Positions 41,351 through 50,506 are shown, counted from the stretch's first letter. The stretch is 64,000 nucleotides of DNA from Priestia aryabhattai (GCF_023715685.1 NZ_JAMBOQ010000002.1:1054001-1118000); one strand, 5' to 3'. Notes: generated by a model not told the origin, from the sequence alone. Made by a program: numbers and translations.

Positions 41351-42811
41351 TTATATCTTACTCGCTTCCTTTAATACTGCTAATAAGTATTCCCATGTCT
41401 TAATAGTAGACGGAATGCTCAGGTGTTCATCAGGCGTATGAACGTCGTACATATCGGGTCCGAGCGAAATGGCGTCTAATCCAGGGATTTTTTCCAGGAA
41501 AATACCGCATTCAATTCCAGCATGGATGGCGATGATCTCCGCCTCTTCTCCATACTTTTCTTGATAGACCTTTTTACATAATTCACGAATTTTTGAATCT
41601 CCATTGTACGCCCATTCAGGATAATTACCTTTTGTTTCAACTGTTCCTCCGACCATTTGAGCAAGGATGCGCACTTGGCTTACTATTTTTTCTTTTAAGC
41701 TTTTTACTGAGCTGCGAATTTCATTTTGAAAAACAACCTCAGATTCTGTCGTCGTGATCACACCTAAGTTGGTAGAAGATTCTACTAATCCTTCAATATT
41801 CATACTCATGCTTTGAACACCGTTTGGTGTTAGCATAATGGCTTGTACAATTCGTTCTGTTGTTTCTTTTGTAAAACAGTTCTTAACGGAAGAAAATTTG
41901 TTCATTTTCACATACACGCTCGGATCAGCTGCTTGTAATTCATTTTTTACTATTTCATTCCACTCACGAACCTTATTTTCTAGCTTCTCCACTTCAGAAA
42001 GCTCGACCTTTAGAATTGCTTCTGATTCACGGGGAATGGCATTTGATTTTAATCCCCCACTAATGCTGCTTAAAGAATAGGAAAGTTCTTGTTGTAAATC
42101 ATATAACACCCTCCCTAGCAGTTTATTAGCATTTCCTCTTTCTTTATCAATTTCCATTCCGGAATGTCCGCCGCGCAATCCTCCAATGCTTAAGCTGTAT
42201 GTTTCTGACTTATCGGAAGACGACTCCCAGTTTACAGGAATACGAAGCACGCCTTTTACCCCGCCTGCGCTGCTGACAAGTAGCTTTCCATCTTCTTCTG
42301 TATCAAGATTAATAAAGATTTCCCCTTCAAAATGAGCTGGATTTACAGCAATAGCTCCGCCCATAGTTGTTTCTTCCTCAGTAGTAATGACTACTTCAAG
42401 TGGGGGGTGCGCTAGATTTTGAGCATCTAGTAAAGCCAGTGCATACGCCACTGCAATCCCGTTGTCAGCTCCTAGCGTAGTACCATTTGCATAAAGCATA
42501 TCTTCCACAATTCGCAGTTGAAGCGGATCTTTTTCGAAGTCATGAACAGTTCCTTTATTTAACTCGCATACCATGTCCATATGCCCTTGCAAAATGATGG
42601 TTGGAGCATTTTCATACCCTTTAGTTGCCGGCTTTTTAATGATTACATTTAAAGCTTCGTCTTGTATAACCTCAAGGCTTCTTTCTCTTGCAAAAGAAAT
42701 TAAATAGTCACTAATTTCTTTTTCATTTCCAGATCCTCTAGGAATAGCTGAGATTTCGTTAAAGAAATAAAAAACCGGATGTTTAATTAATTCATTTACT
42801 GTTTGCACCAT
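41351..42811 (-). CDS. pepD: Aminoacyl-histidine dipeptidase PepD
   Basis: M20-family metallopeptidase of 486 residues. Zinc ligands and catalytic residues are visible in LQGHMDMVCE (near residue 75), LGADNGIAVAYALALL (near 114), EEETTMGGA (near 144) and the late AIHAGIECGIF. The family (Xaa-His dipeptidase, carnosinase type, PepD) releases histidine and other residues from dipeptides. The start at 42811 is preferred because the ATG three codons earlier overlaps the AAAGG site. Confidence 0.9.
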   Translation of the reverse strand: MVQTVNELIKHPVFYFFNEISAIPRGSGNEKEISDYLISFARERSLEVIQDEALNVIIKKPATKGYENAPTIILQGHMDMVCELNKGTVHDFEKDPLQLRIVEDMLYANGTTLGADNGIAVAYALALLDAQNLAHPPLEVVITTEEETTMGGAIAVNPAHFEGEIFINLDTEEDGKLLVSSAGGVKGVLRIPVNWESSSDKSETYSLSIGGLRGGHSGMEIDKERGNANKLLGRVLYDLQQELSYSLSSISGGLKSNAIPRESEAILKVELSEVEKLENKVREWNEIVKNELQAADPSVYVKMNKFSSVKNCFTKETTERIVQAIMLTPNGVQSMSMNIEGLVESSTNLGVITTTESEVVFQNEIRSSVKSLKEKIVSQVRILAQMVGGTVETKGNYPEWAYNGDSKIRELCKKVYQEKYGEEAEIIAIHAGIECGIFLEKIPGLDAISLGPDMYDVHTPDEHLSIPSTIKTWEYLLAVLKEASKI

Positions 42812-42952
42812 ATGTATCATCCTTTCTAATCTGTACGCTTTTTTATCATACTATTTATCTTTACAGTAGAAATAGCATATGAGGCTTCTTTTATGTATAG
42901 CCTAGTTATATTCTAACGTTGATTAACTCAATAGAATAGATATAACATAAAA

Positions 42953-42987
42953 AAGCATAAAGGAGCCTATTAGACTCCTTTATGCTT
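42953..42987 (-). terminator. Terminator after the bdhA remnant
   Basis: AAGCATAAAGGAG / CTCCTTTATGCTT with a 9-base loop and a T-rich flank on the minus strand; 20 bases past the stop codon of the remnant. Confidence 0.8.
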
Positions 42988-43007
42988 CTGATGATTTATT
43001 CTCTTTT

Positions 43008-43592
43008 TTATTGAGCTGTATATCCGCCGTCCATTACTACCGCTTGACCAGTTACACCTTTTGCTTTATGACTCGCCAAGAAGATAGCATAGTCAGCAAT
43101 TTCGCTAACGTCTAGTAATCTTTTTTGAGGGACTAAAGGATAAATAACTTCTTCAAGAACGCTTTCTAATGGTACGTTTCTTGTTTTAGCTAAACCATCT
43201 AACTGACCTCTTACTAGTGGTGTATCCACATAGCCAGGACAAAGTGCATTAACCGTAATACCGTGTGCTGCGCCTTCAAGAGCCGCTACTTTTGTTAAGC
43301 CAATCACACCATGTTTAGCACTGTTATAAGCTGCTTTGCCTGCAAAACCGATTAAACCGTTGATAGAAGAAACGTTAATAATACGTCCGAAACCTTGTTT
43401 TTTCATAATCGGAAACGCGTGCTTAATCGCCATAAATGGAGCTGTTAGCATAATTTTAATCATTAACTCATATTTTTCAGTTGGAAACTCTTCGATTGGA
43501 GAAACATGCTGCAAACCAGCGTTATTAATAAACGTATGAACCGCTCCAAAATGTGCGTTTGCTGTTTCAATTAAATGTTTGATTTCTTCTAG
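43008..43592 (-). pseudogene. bdhA: 3-hydroxybutyrate dehydrogenase, 5'-truncated
   Basis: C-terminal 194 residues of a 3-hydroxybutyrate dehydrogenase (SDR, normally about 258): HTFINNAGLQHVSPIEEFP, the catalytic VSSINGLIGF serine, YNSAKHGVIGLTK, and VTGQAVVMDGGYTAQ. The Rossmann TGxxxGIG segment and the first 60 or so residues are missing. Upstream of LEEIKHLIETANAHFG the frame runs into unrelated permease sequence at about 43592. It can no longer bind NAD properly. The intact enzyme oxidises 3-hydroxybutyrate from poly-hydroxybutyrate breakdown to acetoacetate. Confidence 0.88.
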
Positions 43593-44389
43593 TGTTTAAA
43601 ATTAATAAGTAAAATAGAAAAAATACCAATTAATAACGAAACAATAGGCTCCCATTTTAAAACGTTTAATGTCACGACAACGACAATCAGCGGTAAAATA
43701 GCTAATATCACATTCATCGATTCCTACTCTTCACCCGCGGCAACCGATAATTCATTAGGCTCGGTAAACCCTTGATTTTTAGCTTTTAATTTTTTATCGC
43801 GATAAGCTAACCATAAATATCCTCCCACCGCCATAATAAGACCTGAGACAATTCCAATAATCGAACCGGACATTGCATTGGTTTTGAACGTAGCAGTCGG
43901 AATCAGATTTTGAATTTGAGGCGTACCTGGAATCGCTGTCATTGTAAACGTAAATGCTCCGAGTGCAATGGTTGCTGGCAGTAAATTTCGCGATACGTTA
44001 GCTTCTCGAAATAGCGCGATTGCTAAAGGATAAATAGCAAAGACAACAACGAATAAACTGACTTCGCCGTATGTCAAAATGGCTGAAGCAATCAGCACCC
44101 CTAAAATGGCTCTTTTGCTTCCAAATAATTTAGCAATACGCTGCGCCAACGATTTAGCTGCGCCTGTATCTTCCATTAGCTTTCCAAAGACGGCTCCTAA
44201 TAAAAAGATGGGGAACCATTTTTCAGCGAAATCTACAAACCCTCCCATATACACATTTGTATAAGTAGGCAGTATTTTTAAACCGCTAAAATAAGCAACG
44301 AACGTAGCTACAACAGGTGCCACCCAGATAATAGACCATCCTAGATAAGCAAAAAACATCAACAATAACAATCCTACAATAATAACCAC
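43593..44389 (-). pseudogene. GntP-family permease, nonsense and 3'-deleted
   Basis: The first 221 residues are the N-terminal half of a GntP (gluconate/hydroxybutyrate-type) permease: GWSIIWVAPVVATFVAYFSG, GGFVDFAEKWFPIFLLGAVFGKLMEDTG, SLFVVVFAIYPLA, TMTAIPGTPQIQN. An in-frame TAG at 43724-43726 stops it; the same frame continues ESMNVILAILPLIVVVV..., the start of the second half, for about 45 codons before the deletion junction near 43592. About 200 C-terminal residues are gone. The permease would have imported the substrate of the adjacent dehydrogenase. Confidence 0.85.
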
Positions 44390-44726
44390 ACGGTAGCCTC
44401 CTTTCCTTTTAATACATATACATAATGGATTATTTCACAACACAACAAGTTTACACCCGTTGATTTTATAAATAAAATGAATAATAGGAATCAAAACTAT
44501 GAATAAAAGTCGTAGTTTACTCAAAAGTTTCTACTCAATTATTTTTCTTCTATAATTCTACTCTGAGTATATGCTATTAAATACACTTCCTTCCTTTTTC
44601 CTTGTACAAGACACGTTTTTTTCTGTCACATCCCTCTTTATTCCTTTATTTTCTTTTCTCTTATAAGTTTTTTCGAACATATAGATGGGTATTTGAATGT
44701 TATGACACAGAAAAAGAGGCGATCTT
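44390..44726. other. Non-coding stretch between divergent gntP remnant and DedA gene
   Basis: AT-rich region of 337 bases that should hold promoters for both directions. GAGGC before the DedA ATG and GGAGGC before the permease are the ribosome sites. I see no cre, no sigma-54 box and no strong palindrome. Confidence 0.4.
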
Positions 44727-45326
44727 ATGCTACATTTCATAACAGACTTACTGAAACAATTTGGAATTTGGGGACTTTTAAGCGGACTGGCTATTGAGGC
44801 TTCCTCCCTGCCGTTTCCTGGTTCCCTTCTCACCCTTACCTACGGATACTTATTAAACTTGCACGTGGTGAAATTATTATTAATCGCTCTTGCAGGAAGC
44901 GCCGTTTATACAGCTTTTAGTTTTATACCGTATGGAATAGGCTATAAATTAGAAGATAAGGTAAAGAAAAAATTATCAAAAAAGAAAAAAGCATTTGAGA
45001 AATCACAAAAATGGTTTAAAAAATGCGGATTATGGAGTATTGCTATTGCTCGTCCTTTAGGGCTTGGCAATTACATTTCCTACCTTTCAGGGCTATCTAA
45101 AGTGAAACCTATGCCGTTTGCTCTGCTCACGTTTCTTGGTATCTTTCCTTTGAATATTGCCATGCTTTGGTTAGGACAAATCGGAAACTTTAAGTCAATT
45201 CAATCTTTTATCTCAGATGCACAAACCTATATTCTAATTGCAGCGGTAGTTGCTGTATGCGGATTTTTAATTTATAAGTTCTATTTTAAAAAAAGCAGCT
45301 GCAACGAACAGTCTAGTTCAACTTAA
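44727..45326 (+). CDS. DedA-family membrane protein
   Basis: Protein of 199 residues with four to five hydrophobic segments. FGIWGLLSGLAIEASSLPFPGSLLTLTYGYL near the N-terminus and RPLGLGNYISYLSGLSKVKPMPFALLTFLG in the middle are the DedA (VTT) motifs, including the GxxxE...PG and R-x3-P-like signatures. The family includes undecaprenyl phosphate and other lipid flippases. Single gene with its own terminator. Confidence 0.85.
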   Translation: MLHFITDLLKQFGIWGLLSGLAIEASSLPFPGSLLTLTYGYLLNLHVVKLLLIALAGSAVYTAFSFIPYGIGYKLEDKVKKKLSKKKKAFEKSQKWFKKCGLWSIAIARPLGLGNYISYLSGLSKVKPMPFALLTFLGIFPLNIAMLWLGQIGNFKSIQSFISDAQTYILIAAVVAVCGFLIYKFYFKKSSCNEQSSST

Positions 45327-45332
45327 TAGTAT

Positions 45333-45363
45333 AAAAAAAAGACCCCTCGGGGTCTTTTTTTTA
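45333..45363. terminator. Bidirectional terminator
   Basis: GACCCC-TC-GGGGTC flanked by A8 and T8, between the convergent DedA and citrate transporter genes. Confidence 0.9.
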
Positions 45364-46671
45364 TCAAATAGAAATAACACCTAAAATTAATGCGACTATT
45401 GTCATCACTGCCGTAGTTCCTAGAGCCCACTTAATTAAAAAACGTTGCAAATCACTGAATTCAATTCCTACCATTCCAATTAATAAGTGAGCTGCTGCTA
45501 CTAAGGGACTTATCACGTGAACAGGTTGTCCCAAGATAGCAGCTCTTCCAATTTCAGCTGCGCTAATGCCATAACTTTCGGCAGCTTGAGCAATAATCGG
45601 CAATACACCAAAATAAAAGGCATTATTAGACATAAAAAATGTAAAAGGGGCACTTAAAAATGCTACTACAACTGGCAAAAAAGGGCCCATTGCATCTGGG
45701 ATTATTCCTACAAGCGTATTTGCCATAGCATCAATCATCTTTGTTCCAGACATAATTCCTGTAAAAATACCTGCTGCAATAACAATTGAAACGACGGCTA
45801 CCGCATTATTTGCATGAGATGAAATTCGCTGCTGTTGATCTTTGATGTTTGGATAATTTATTAGTAATGCAATAGCGAACGCTACCATGAACAAAAGCAT
45901 CAGCGACATAAGGTCCATAATTAAGCACACCATAAGACTAACGGTAAGGAGAAAATTAAACCATACTAACTTAGGACGTCGATAGTCTGGATATTGCGCT
46001 GTCCCCTCTAATTCATATGCGTGTGCAATTTCATTTGCAGAATGTTTAATATTGATAACTCCTACCCTTTTTCTTTCTCTTCTTCCAAGGACAAAAGAAA
46101 CAAGCAGCACCCATAGAAGTCCAAAACCCATTACAGGTATCAAAGGCAAAAACAACTGAGACGAATCTAAATTTAATGAACTCATAGCCATAGCAGAAGC
46201 ACCTCCCCATGGAGTCATATTCATGACTCCCATAGATAGCATCGCAACTCCTGCCAAGATAAGTGGATTCATTTCTAGGCGTTTATATAGCGGAAGCAAA
46301 GAAGAAACCGTTATCATATAGGTAGTAGTTCCATCCCCATCTAAAGCAACCATCATTGAAAGAACAGCAGTTCCGACAACGATTTTTAGAGGATCTCCTT
46401 TTACAACCTTTAAAATGAATGAAACAAGAGGGTCAAACAATCCTGAATCAATCATTAATCCAAAATATAAAATAGCAAATAAAATCATAATAGCTGTAGG
46501 GGCAATGTCTTTTACACCCTCTAGCATCATAGGTCCCATTCCACTAGCAAAACCACCTATTAGACCAAATATGATTGGAATAATTATAAGAGCAACCATT
46601 GGGGTAAGTCGCTTTGACATAATTAAATACATGAACACCGCAACCATTAAAAATCCTAATAAAGAAAGCAT
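45364..46671 (-). CDS. citM: CitMHS-family citrate/metal transporter
   Basis: Membrane protein of 435 residues with about 12 hydrophobic segments and CitMHS features: ALDGDGTTTYMITVSSLLPLYKRL near residue 110, MNMTPWGGASAMAMSSL near 152, and FFMSNNAFYFGVLPI near 340. Members import citrate complexed with Mg2+ or Ca2+ using the proton gradient. It lies downstream of a CitST-type two-component system with a terminator between, and a cre-like site sits just upstream of its ribosome binding site, both as in B. subtilis citM. Confidence 0.9.
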   Translation of the reverse strand: MLSLLGFLMVAVFMYLIMSKRLTPMVALIIIPIIFGLIGGFASGMGPMMLEGVKDIAPTAIMILFAILYFGLMIDSGLFDPLVSFILKVVKGDPLKIVVGTAVLSMMVALDGDGTTTYMITVSSLLPLYKRLEMNPLILAGVAMLSMGVMNMTPWGGASAMAMSSLNLDSSQLFLPLIPVMGFGLLWVLLVSFVLGRRERKRVGVINIKHSANEIAHAYELEGTAQYPDYRRPKLVWFNFLLTVSLMVCLIMDLMSLMLLFMVAFAIALLINYPNIKDQQQRISSHANNAVAVVSIVIAAGIFTGIMSGTKMIDAMANTLVGIIPDAMGPFLPVVVAFLSAPFTFFMSNNAFYFGVLPIIAQAAESYGISAAEIGRAAILGQPVHVISPLVAAAHLLIGMVGIEFSDLQRFLIKWALGTTAVMTIVALILGVISI

Positions 46672-46691
46672 AGATATTTTTCCTCCTTTTT

Positions 46692-46705
46692 TGATAACGT
46701 TTTCA
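46692..46705 (-). promoter_or_regulatory. Candidate cre site of citM
   Basis: TGATAACGTTTTCA fits the cre consensus TGWAARCGYTTWCA at 13 of 14 positions, with the central CG intact. It ends 20 bases before the citM ATG, so bound CcpA would block transcription. B. subtilis citM is known to be under CcpA control. Confidence 0.55.
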
Positions 46706-46826
46706 TTTTTATTTGCTATACGTTACTAAAAAGGTATCACTTGTTAAAGCAGGTTCATAGATAACCACCATAAGTTTAATATCTTTTATAAAAGTAATTC
46801 TTTTCATTTTTTTCATGCATAATTTC

Positions 46827-46876
46827 TACATAAAAACGAGATAGCGGTTCTTTGTCCGCTATCTCGTTTTTATGTA
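46827..46876. terminator. Terminator between citT and citM
   Basis: Perfect 21-base inverted repeat TACATAAAAACGAGATAGCGG and its complement with an 8-base loop, overlapping the citT stop codon; T tracts on both strands. citM must therefore have its own promoter. Confidence 0.85.
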
Positions 46877-47577
46877 AGATTAGTTACTCGGTATTTCCGC
46901 TCGGGCCTCCCTACACTTCCATACACTATTTCCACCTGCATTTCCTTACACGATACTAAATACTCTAAATACCTTCTCATTGTTGAATAGCTGATACCCA
47001 CTAATTGGGAAAACTCATCTACATTCAAGCTTTCCTGAACTTCGCGAACTTTATCTCTTACTAAACGAAGAGTATGTTTATCAATACCTTTAGGAAATTC
47101 TGTTACTGCAGCCGCCGATTGATTGTGGCGGTTATGATTTGTTCTAAATAGATGGTCTATTTTATCTTGGTTAATCATTTTATTTTCAGTTAATTCTATT
47201 CTAGTAGACTGATAATGTTTTAAAGTAGATAAAAATTTATCAATAATTACAGGTTTCACCAAATAACCAAATGCTCCTCCTCTTATTGCTTCCCCTACTG
47301 TTTCAACATCATTGGCTGCCGTTATTAAAATAATGTCGATTCCTCGATACTTCTTTCTGATTTCCCATAGCAGTTCCACTCCGTTGATATCTGGTAAAAA
47401 GACATCTAATAAAATTAATTGCGGCGTAAATATTGTTAGTAATTCTAAAGCCTGTTCTCCAGATCCTGCTGTCGCAACAATAGTGAAATGCTCTAATTTC
47501 TTAGTAAACTGCTCATAAATTTGCGCAGCTGTAGAATCATCTTCTATAATCATGACATTAATTTGATTTTCAGTCAT
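46870..47577 (-). CDS. citT: Response regulator, CitT/DcuR type
   Basis: Protein of 235 residues. Receiver domain with acidic pocket IIEDD and phosphorylated aspartate D58 (LLDVFLPD), the switch threonine region LITAANDVE, and the lysine in GYLVKPV. The C-terminal DNA-binding part has VDEFSQLVGISYSTMRRYLEYLV and ends in a wing-like VGRPERKYRV. This is the CitB/CitT family layout. Its start overlaps the kinase stop by 4 bases, so the pair is coupled. Target is probably citM. Confidence 0.9.
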   Translation of the reverse strand: MTENQINVMIIEDDSTAAQIYEQFTKKLEHFTIVATAGSGEQALELLTIFTPQLILLDVFLPDINGVELLWEIRKKYRGIDIILITAANDVETVGEAIRGGAFGYLVKPVIIDKFLSTLKHYQSTRIELTENKMINQDKIDHLFRTNHNRHNQSAAAVTEFPKGIDKHTLRLVRDKVREVQESLNVDEFSQLVGISYSTMRRYLEYLVSCKEMQVEIVYGSVGRPERKYRVTNLT

Positions 47578-49187
47578 ATCGATTCTTCCTTTTCGTTATT
47601 TAATAGCTTTGGGATAACTAATGTGAATCTTGCCCCTTGTAACATACTTTTGCTTATGTACAGTTCGCCTTTAAGCAACTCTACAGATCTTTTAACAATG
47701 TTCAATCCAATCCCGTGATTTTCACCTTTTTTCGTTGTGTAACCATCTATAAAAATCATATTTTCTACTTCTTTTGATATCCCTTGCCCATCGTCTTCAA
47801 CTTCAAAAATCAGGTCATTTCCTACATCTGTAAAAGATACCAATACGTGCCCTTTATGTTCTCGCACAGCCTCGAGCGCATTATCAATTAAATTCCCCAA
47901 GATGGAAACAACGTTTTTTGCATCTTCGATATCTAAAGTACTTGTTAAGTTACTATCTTGATCAATTTCTAAAGTGACGTCTAATTCTTTCGAACGATTG
48001 ACCTTTCCAAGTAAGCATGCCGCAATCAAAGGATCCTTTACAGAAGACATTAAAAAAGAAAGAATATCTTGGCGTTCCTTTACCTCTGATGAAATCATTT
48101 GCATGACATGCTCGTATTTCTTTAACCTTAACAATCCATAAATCACGTTCAGCTTATTTAAAAATTCGTGATTTTGAGCGCGTAAATTATCAGAGAACAT
48201 TTTAATTTTAGAAATCTCTTCAGTCAATTCTTCAATTTGTGATAAAGTTCTTATGGTAAGGACGATACCTTGCACTTCTTTTTTTCTTACAATAGGAGAT
48301 AAATCTAAAATATACTGCTGACCATCTAGTAGAAGGGATTGGTTAGAATACACGCATTGTTCTTCTATTGCTTGATCAATTAGCTGTCCTAAACGGGCGT
48401 TCTTTATCTCTCCTCCTAGTGCTAAATGAAGGTTATCAAAGAGCTCTCTAGCCCTTCTATTCATCGACGTTACATATTTTTCTACATTTACAGTAACAGT
48501 AGCATCTCGAATGGATTCAAGGGTAGCCTCTTTTTCTTTAAAAAGAAAGGAAATTTCCTCCGGTTCCAGTCCAAATATTAGTCTTTTTACCCGCCTTGCA
48601 ATGAAGAAAGCTCCAAATGCTCCAATAAGAAAAGGAATACAGGACAATTTAATAATTTTTATTCTATAATCATTAATCTGTTTTTCTATATTGCTTACAA
48701 GAAACCCTACCGAAGAAACGCCTATTACGTTTCCTTGGTTATCCCATATGGGGGTTTTGGCTTTAATTGCAAATCCTGAAATTCCTTTTCCTTTATAAAT
48801 AATGGATTGATGCTCTTTTAAAGAAGCTTCATTGCTTGTTTTGGTATGTTTTCCAATGTAACCAATATTGGGATGAGAATAGCGTATTCCTTTATCATTA
48901 GCGATGGTGACGTAATCTGCCCCAGTGGTTTTTCTTATTTTTTCAGCAACAGGTTGGATGTGCTCAGAAGGATTTTTATGCTTAAAAGCTTTTACAATAA
49001 TTTTATCTTCAGAAGCTAATTTTGCTACAGTCATAGCTTGCTTACCTACATATTTTTCGACAATTTCATCTACCATTGCAGAAAATAAAATGCATACAAG
49101 GACGGTACTAACAAGAATAACTACCGTGATGAGTAATGTAATTTGGGCAAGTAAGCTAGGTCTTCTATTCACATAGAGAAAACGCAT
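47574..49187 (-). CDS. citS: Sensor histidine kinase, CitS/DcuS type
   Basis: Membrane kinase of 537 residues: TM1 at about 13-35 (ITLLITVVILVSTVLVCILF), an extracytoplasmic PDC/Cache sensor (about 40-170, with IRYSHPNIGYIGK), TM2 at about 180-197, a PAS domain (215-325), the dimerisation box RAQNHEFLNKLNVIYGLL with the histidine, and HATPase motifs GNLIDNALEAV, VEDDGQGI and GIGLNIVKRSVELL. The family senses citrate or C4-dicarboxylates outside the cell. With citT and citM it forms a citrate uptake regulon. Confidence 0.9.
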   Translation of the reverse strand: MRFLYVNRRPSLLAQITLLITVVILVSTVLVCILFSAMVDEIVEKYVGKQAMTVAKLASEDKIIVKAFKHKNPSEHIQPVAEKIRKTTGADYVTIANDKGIRYSHPNIGYIGKHTKTSNEASLKEHQSIIYKGKGISGFAIKAKTPIWDNQGNVIGVSSVGFLVSNIEKQINDYRIKIIKLSCIPFLIGAFGAFFIARRVKRLIFGLEPEEISFLFKEKEATLESIRDATVTVNVEKYVTSMNRRARELFDNLHLALGGEIKNARLGQLIDQAIEEQCVYSNQSLLLDGQQYILDLSPIVRKKEVQGIVLTIRTLSQIEELTEEISKIKMFSDNLRAQNHEFLNKLNVIYGLLRLKKYEHVMQMISSEVKERQDILSFLMSSVKDPLIAACLLGKVNRSKELDVTLEIDQDSNLTSTLDIEDAKNVVSILGNLIDNALEAVREHKGHVLVSFTDVGNDLIFEVEDDGQGISKEVENMIFIDGYTTKKGENHGIGLNIVKRSVELLKGELYISKSMLQGARFTLVIPKLLNNEKEESI

Positions 49188-49250
49188 ACATTCCTCCTTT
49201 TAATGAAATAAAATTTCGGCCGTTATTTTAAGTGTAGCATAAAAAAAAGG

Positions 49251-49268
49251 AAGTTTAGCGCCAAACTT
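49251..49268. promoter_or_regulatory. Palindrome upstream of citS
   Basis: AAGTTTAGCGCCAAACTT, an 18-base near-perfect palindrome (one mismatched pair) about 65 bases before the citS ATG and 50 bases before the divergent SDR promoter. It could be a regulator site for either gene. Confidence 0.35.
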
Positions 49269-49318
49269 TAAATGTTTATAAACAGACTTCTAAAGGGAAA
49301 AACAAACCGAATAAACGC

Positions 49319-49349
49319 TTGACTTAAAGTACACTTTAATAATTATAAT
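49319..49349 (+). promoter_or_regulatory. Promoter with internal operator for the SDR gene
   Basis: TTGACT (49319-49324), 19 bases, perfect TATAAT (49344-49349). Between and overlapping the boxes is the near-palindrome TTAAAGT-AC-ACTTTAA (49324-49339), well placed for a MarR/HxlR/TetR-type repressor. The wide spacer is typical of regulated promoters. Confidence 0.55.
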
Positions 49350-49382
49350 CAATTCGAAAAAATCTAAAATGGAGGAATAGAC

Positions 49383-50153
49383 ATAAAATATACAGTAATC
49401 ACTGGCGCAAGTTCGGGAATTGGATATGAAACAGCTTTAGCTTTTGCAGCATGCGGAAAAAATCTTATATTAGCTGCACGTAGAGAGGACAAGCTGGATG
49501 AGTTAAAAGGGAAGATTGAAGAACTGAACCAAGATGTAAATGTTATTGTCCAGTCGGTTGATTTATCCGTGGCAGAAAACGCTCATACGTTTTATGAGTC
49601 ACTTAAAGAATATGAGTTAGAAACTTGGATTAACAATGCTGGATTCGGAAACTTTGCTTCTGTCGGTGAACAAAAATTAACTAAAATTGAAACGATGCTT
49701 CATTTAAATATCGAAGCCTTAACAATTCTTTCTTCTCTATTTGTAAGAGATTATGAACATGTTGAAGGTACACAGCTTATTAATGTCTCTTCAGGAGGAG
49801 GCTACACAATTGTTGCTGATGCAGTAACTTATTGCGCAACAAAATTCTACGTAAGTGCATTCACAGAAGGTCATTCTCAAGAATTAAAAGGAAGAGGAGC
49901 AAAAATGCAGGCTAAAGTTCTAGCTCCGGCTGCTACTGAAACAGAATTTGCACAGCGTTCTATGGATATGAATGATTTTGAATACGAAGGACGAGTTCCT
50001 AGGTTTCATACGTCAAAAGAGATGGCTGCTTTTATGCTAGATCTTTATGATGGCAATAAAACGGTAGGGCTTGTAGATGGAGTGACTTACGAATTTCAAT
50101 TAAAAGATCCTATCTATCCATACGCAGAAAGAACGACAAGTTCAGATTCTTAA
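49383..50153 (+). CDS. SDR-family oxidoreductase with ATA at the start position
   Basis: The full SDR reading frame of 256 residues begins KYTVITGASSGIGYETALAF right after an ATA at 49383-49385, which sits 7 bases past a GGAGG site, exactly where ATG is expected. No ATG, GTG or TTG occurs in frame until a GTG at 49569, which would delete the cofactor motif. The rest is intact: ETWINNAGFG, LINVSSGGGY with the serine, and YCATKFYVSAF (Tyr-x-x-x-Lys). Either ATA is used as a weak start or the start codon has been mutated and the gene is nearly silent. Substrate unknown. Confidence 0.78.
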   Translation: MKYTVITGASSGIGYETALAFAACGKNLILAARREDKLDELKGKIEELNQDVNVIVQSVDLSVAENAHTFYESLKEYELETWINNAGFGNFASVGEQKLTKIETMLHLNIEALTILSSLFVRDYEHVEGTQLINVSSGGGYTIVADAVTYCATKFYVSAFTEGHSQELKGRGAKMQAKVLAPAATETEFAQRSMDMNDFEYEGRVPRFHTSKEMAAFMLDLYDGNKTVGLVDGVTYEFQLKDPIYPYAERTTSSDS

Positions 50154-50155
50154 AC

Positions 50156-50186
50156 AAAAAAGCACCCTTGCAAGGGTGCTTTTTTA
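50156..50186 (+). terminator. Terminator of the SDR gene
   Basis: AAAAAAGCACCCTT-GC-AAGGGTGCTTTTTT, a near-perfect hairpin directly after the stop. Confidence 0.92.
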
Positions 50187-50284
50187 TGGACTCTTAAATG
50201 GGTAAACATCTTGTTTTATGTAATGGAAGTGCTCGAAGACAGTCGTGTTTCAAACCCTACGTATCCTTTCACTCTTTATTTCCT

Positions 50285-50314
50285 GATTTTTGTTTCACTT
50301 TTTTGCACATACTA
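50285..50314 (+). promoter_or_regulatory. Candidate sigma-G promoter of sspL
   Basis: CATACTA (50308-50314) matches the sigma-G -10 box and GATTT (50285-50289) lies 18 bases before it as a partial -35 box. The sspL ATG follows 20 bases later, consistent with forespore expression of this spore gene. Confidence 0.45.
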
Positions 50315-50334
50315 ACCTAACGGAGGTGACGAAA

Positions 50335-50475
50335 ATGGGTACAAAAAAATCTGCTAACCGAGGTCAAGTAGCTCCTGGTGTTAACCCTCAAGGACACGGA
50401 AAAGATGTTGAGTTTTCAACAGAACCGAAAAGTGAACTTGAAAACAAAGCGAAAAAATCAAATACAAAAATTTAA
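50335..50475 (+). CDS. sspL: Small acid-soluble spore protein L
   Basis: 46-residue peptide MGTKKSANRGQVAPGVNPQGHGKD... ending PKSELENKAKKSNTKI. The GVNPQG and PK-ELE-KAKKSNTK segments match B. subtilis SspL closely. SspL is a minor forespore protein of unknown individual role. GGAGGTG lies 8 bases before the ATG. The true start is here and not at an upstream frame start. Confidence 0.88.
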   Translation: MGTKKSANRGQVAPGVNPQGHGKDVEFSTEPKSELENKAKKSNTKI

Positions 50476-50479
50476 TTAA

Positions 50480-50506
50480 AAAGGAGAAGATTACTCTTCT
50501 CCTTTC
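50480..50506 (+). terminator. Terminator of sspL
   Basis: AAAGGAGAAGA / TCTTCTCCTTT with a 4-base loop, 4 bases past the stop. Confidence 0.85.

Noticed and set aside
44558..44833. Minus-strand frame of 91 codons upstream of the gntP remnant
   Set aside because: Overlaps the DedA start on the other strand and has no ribosome site or known motif.
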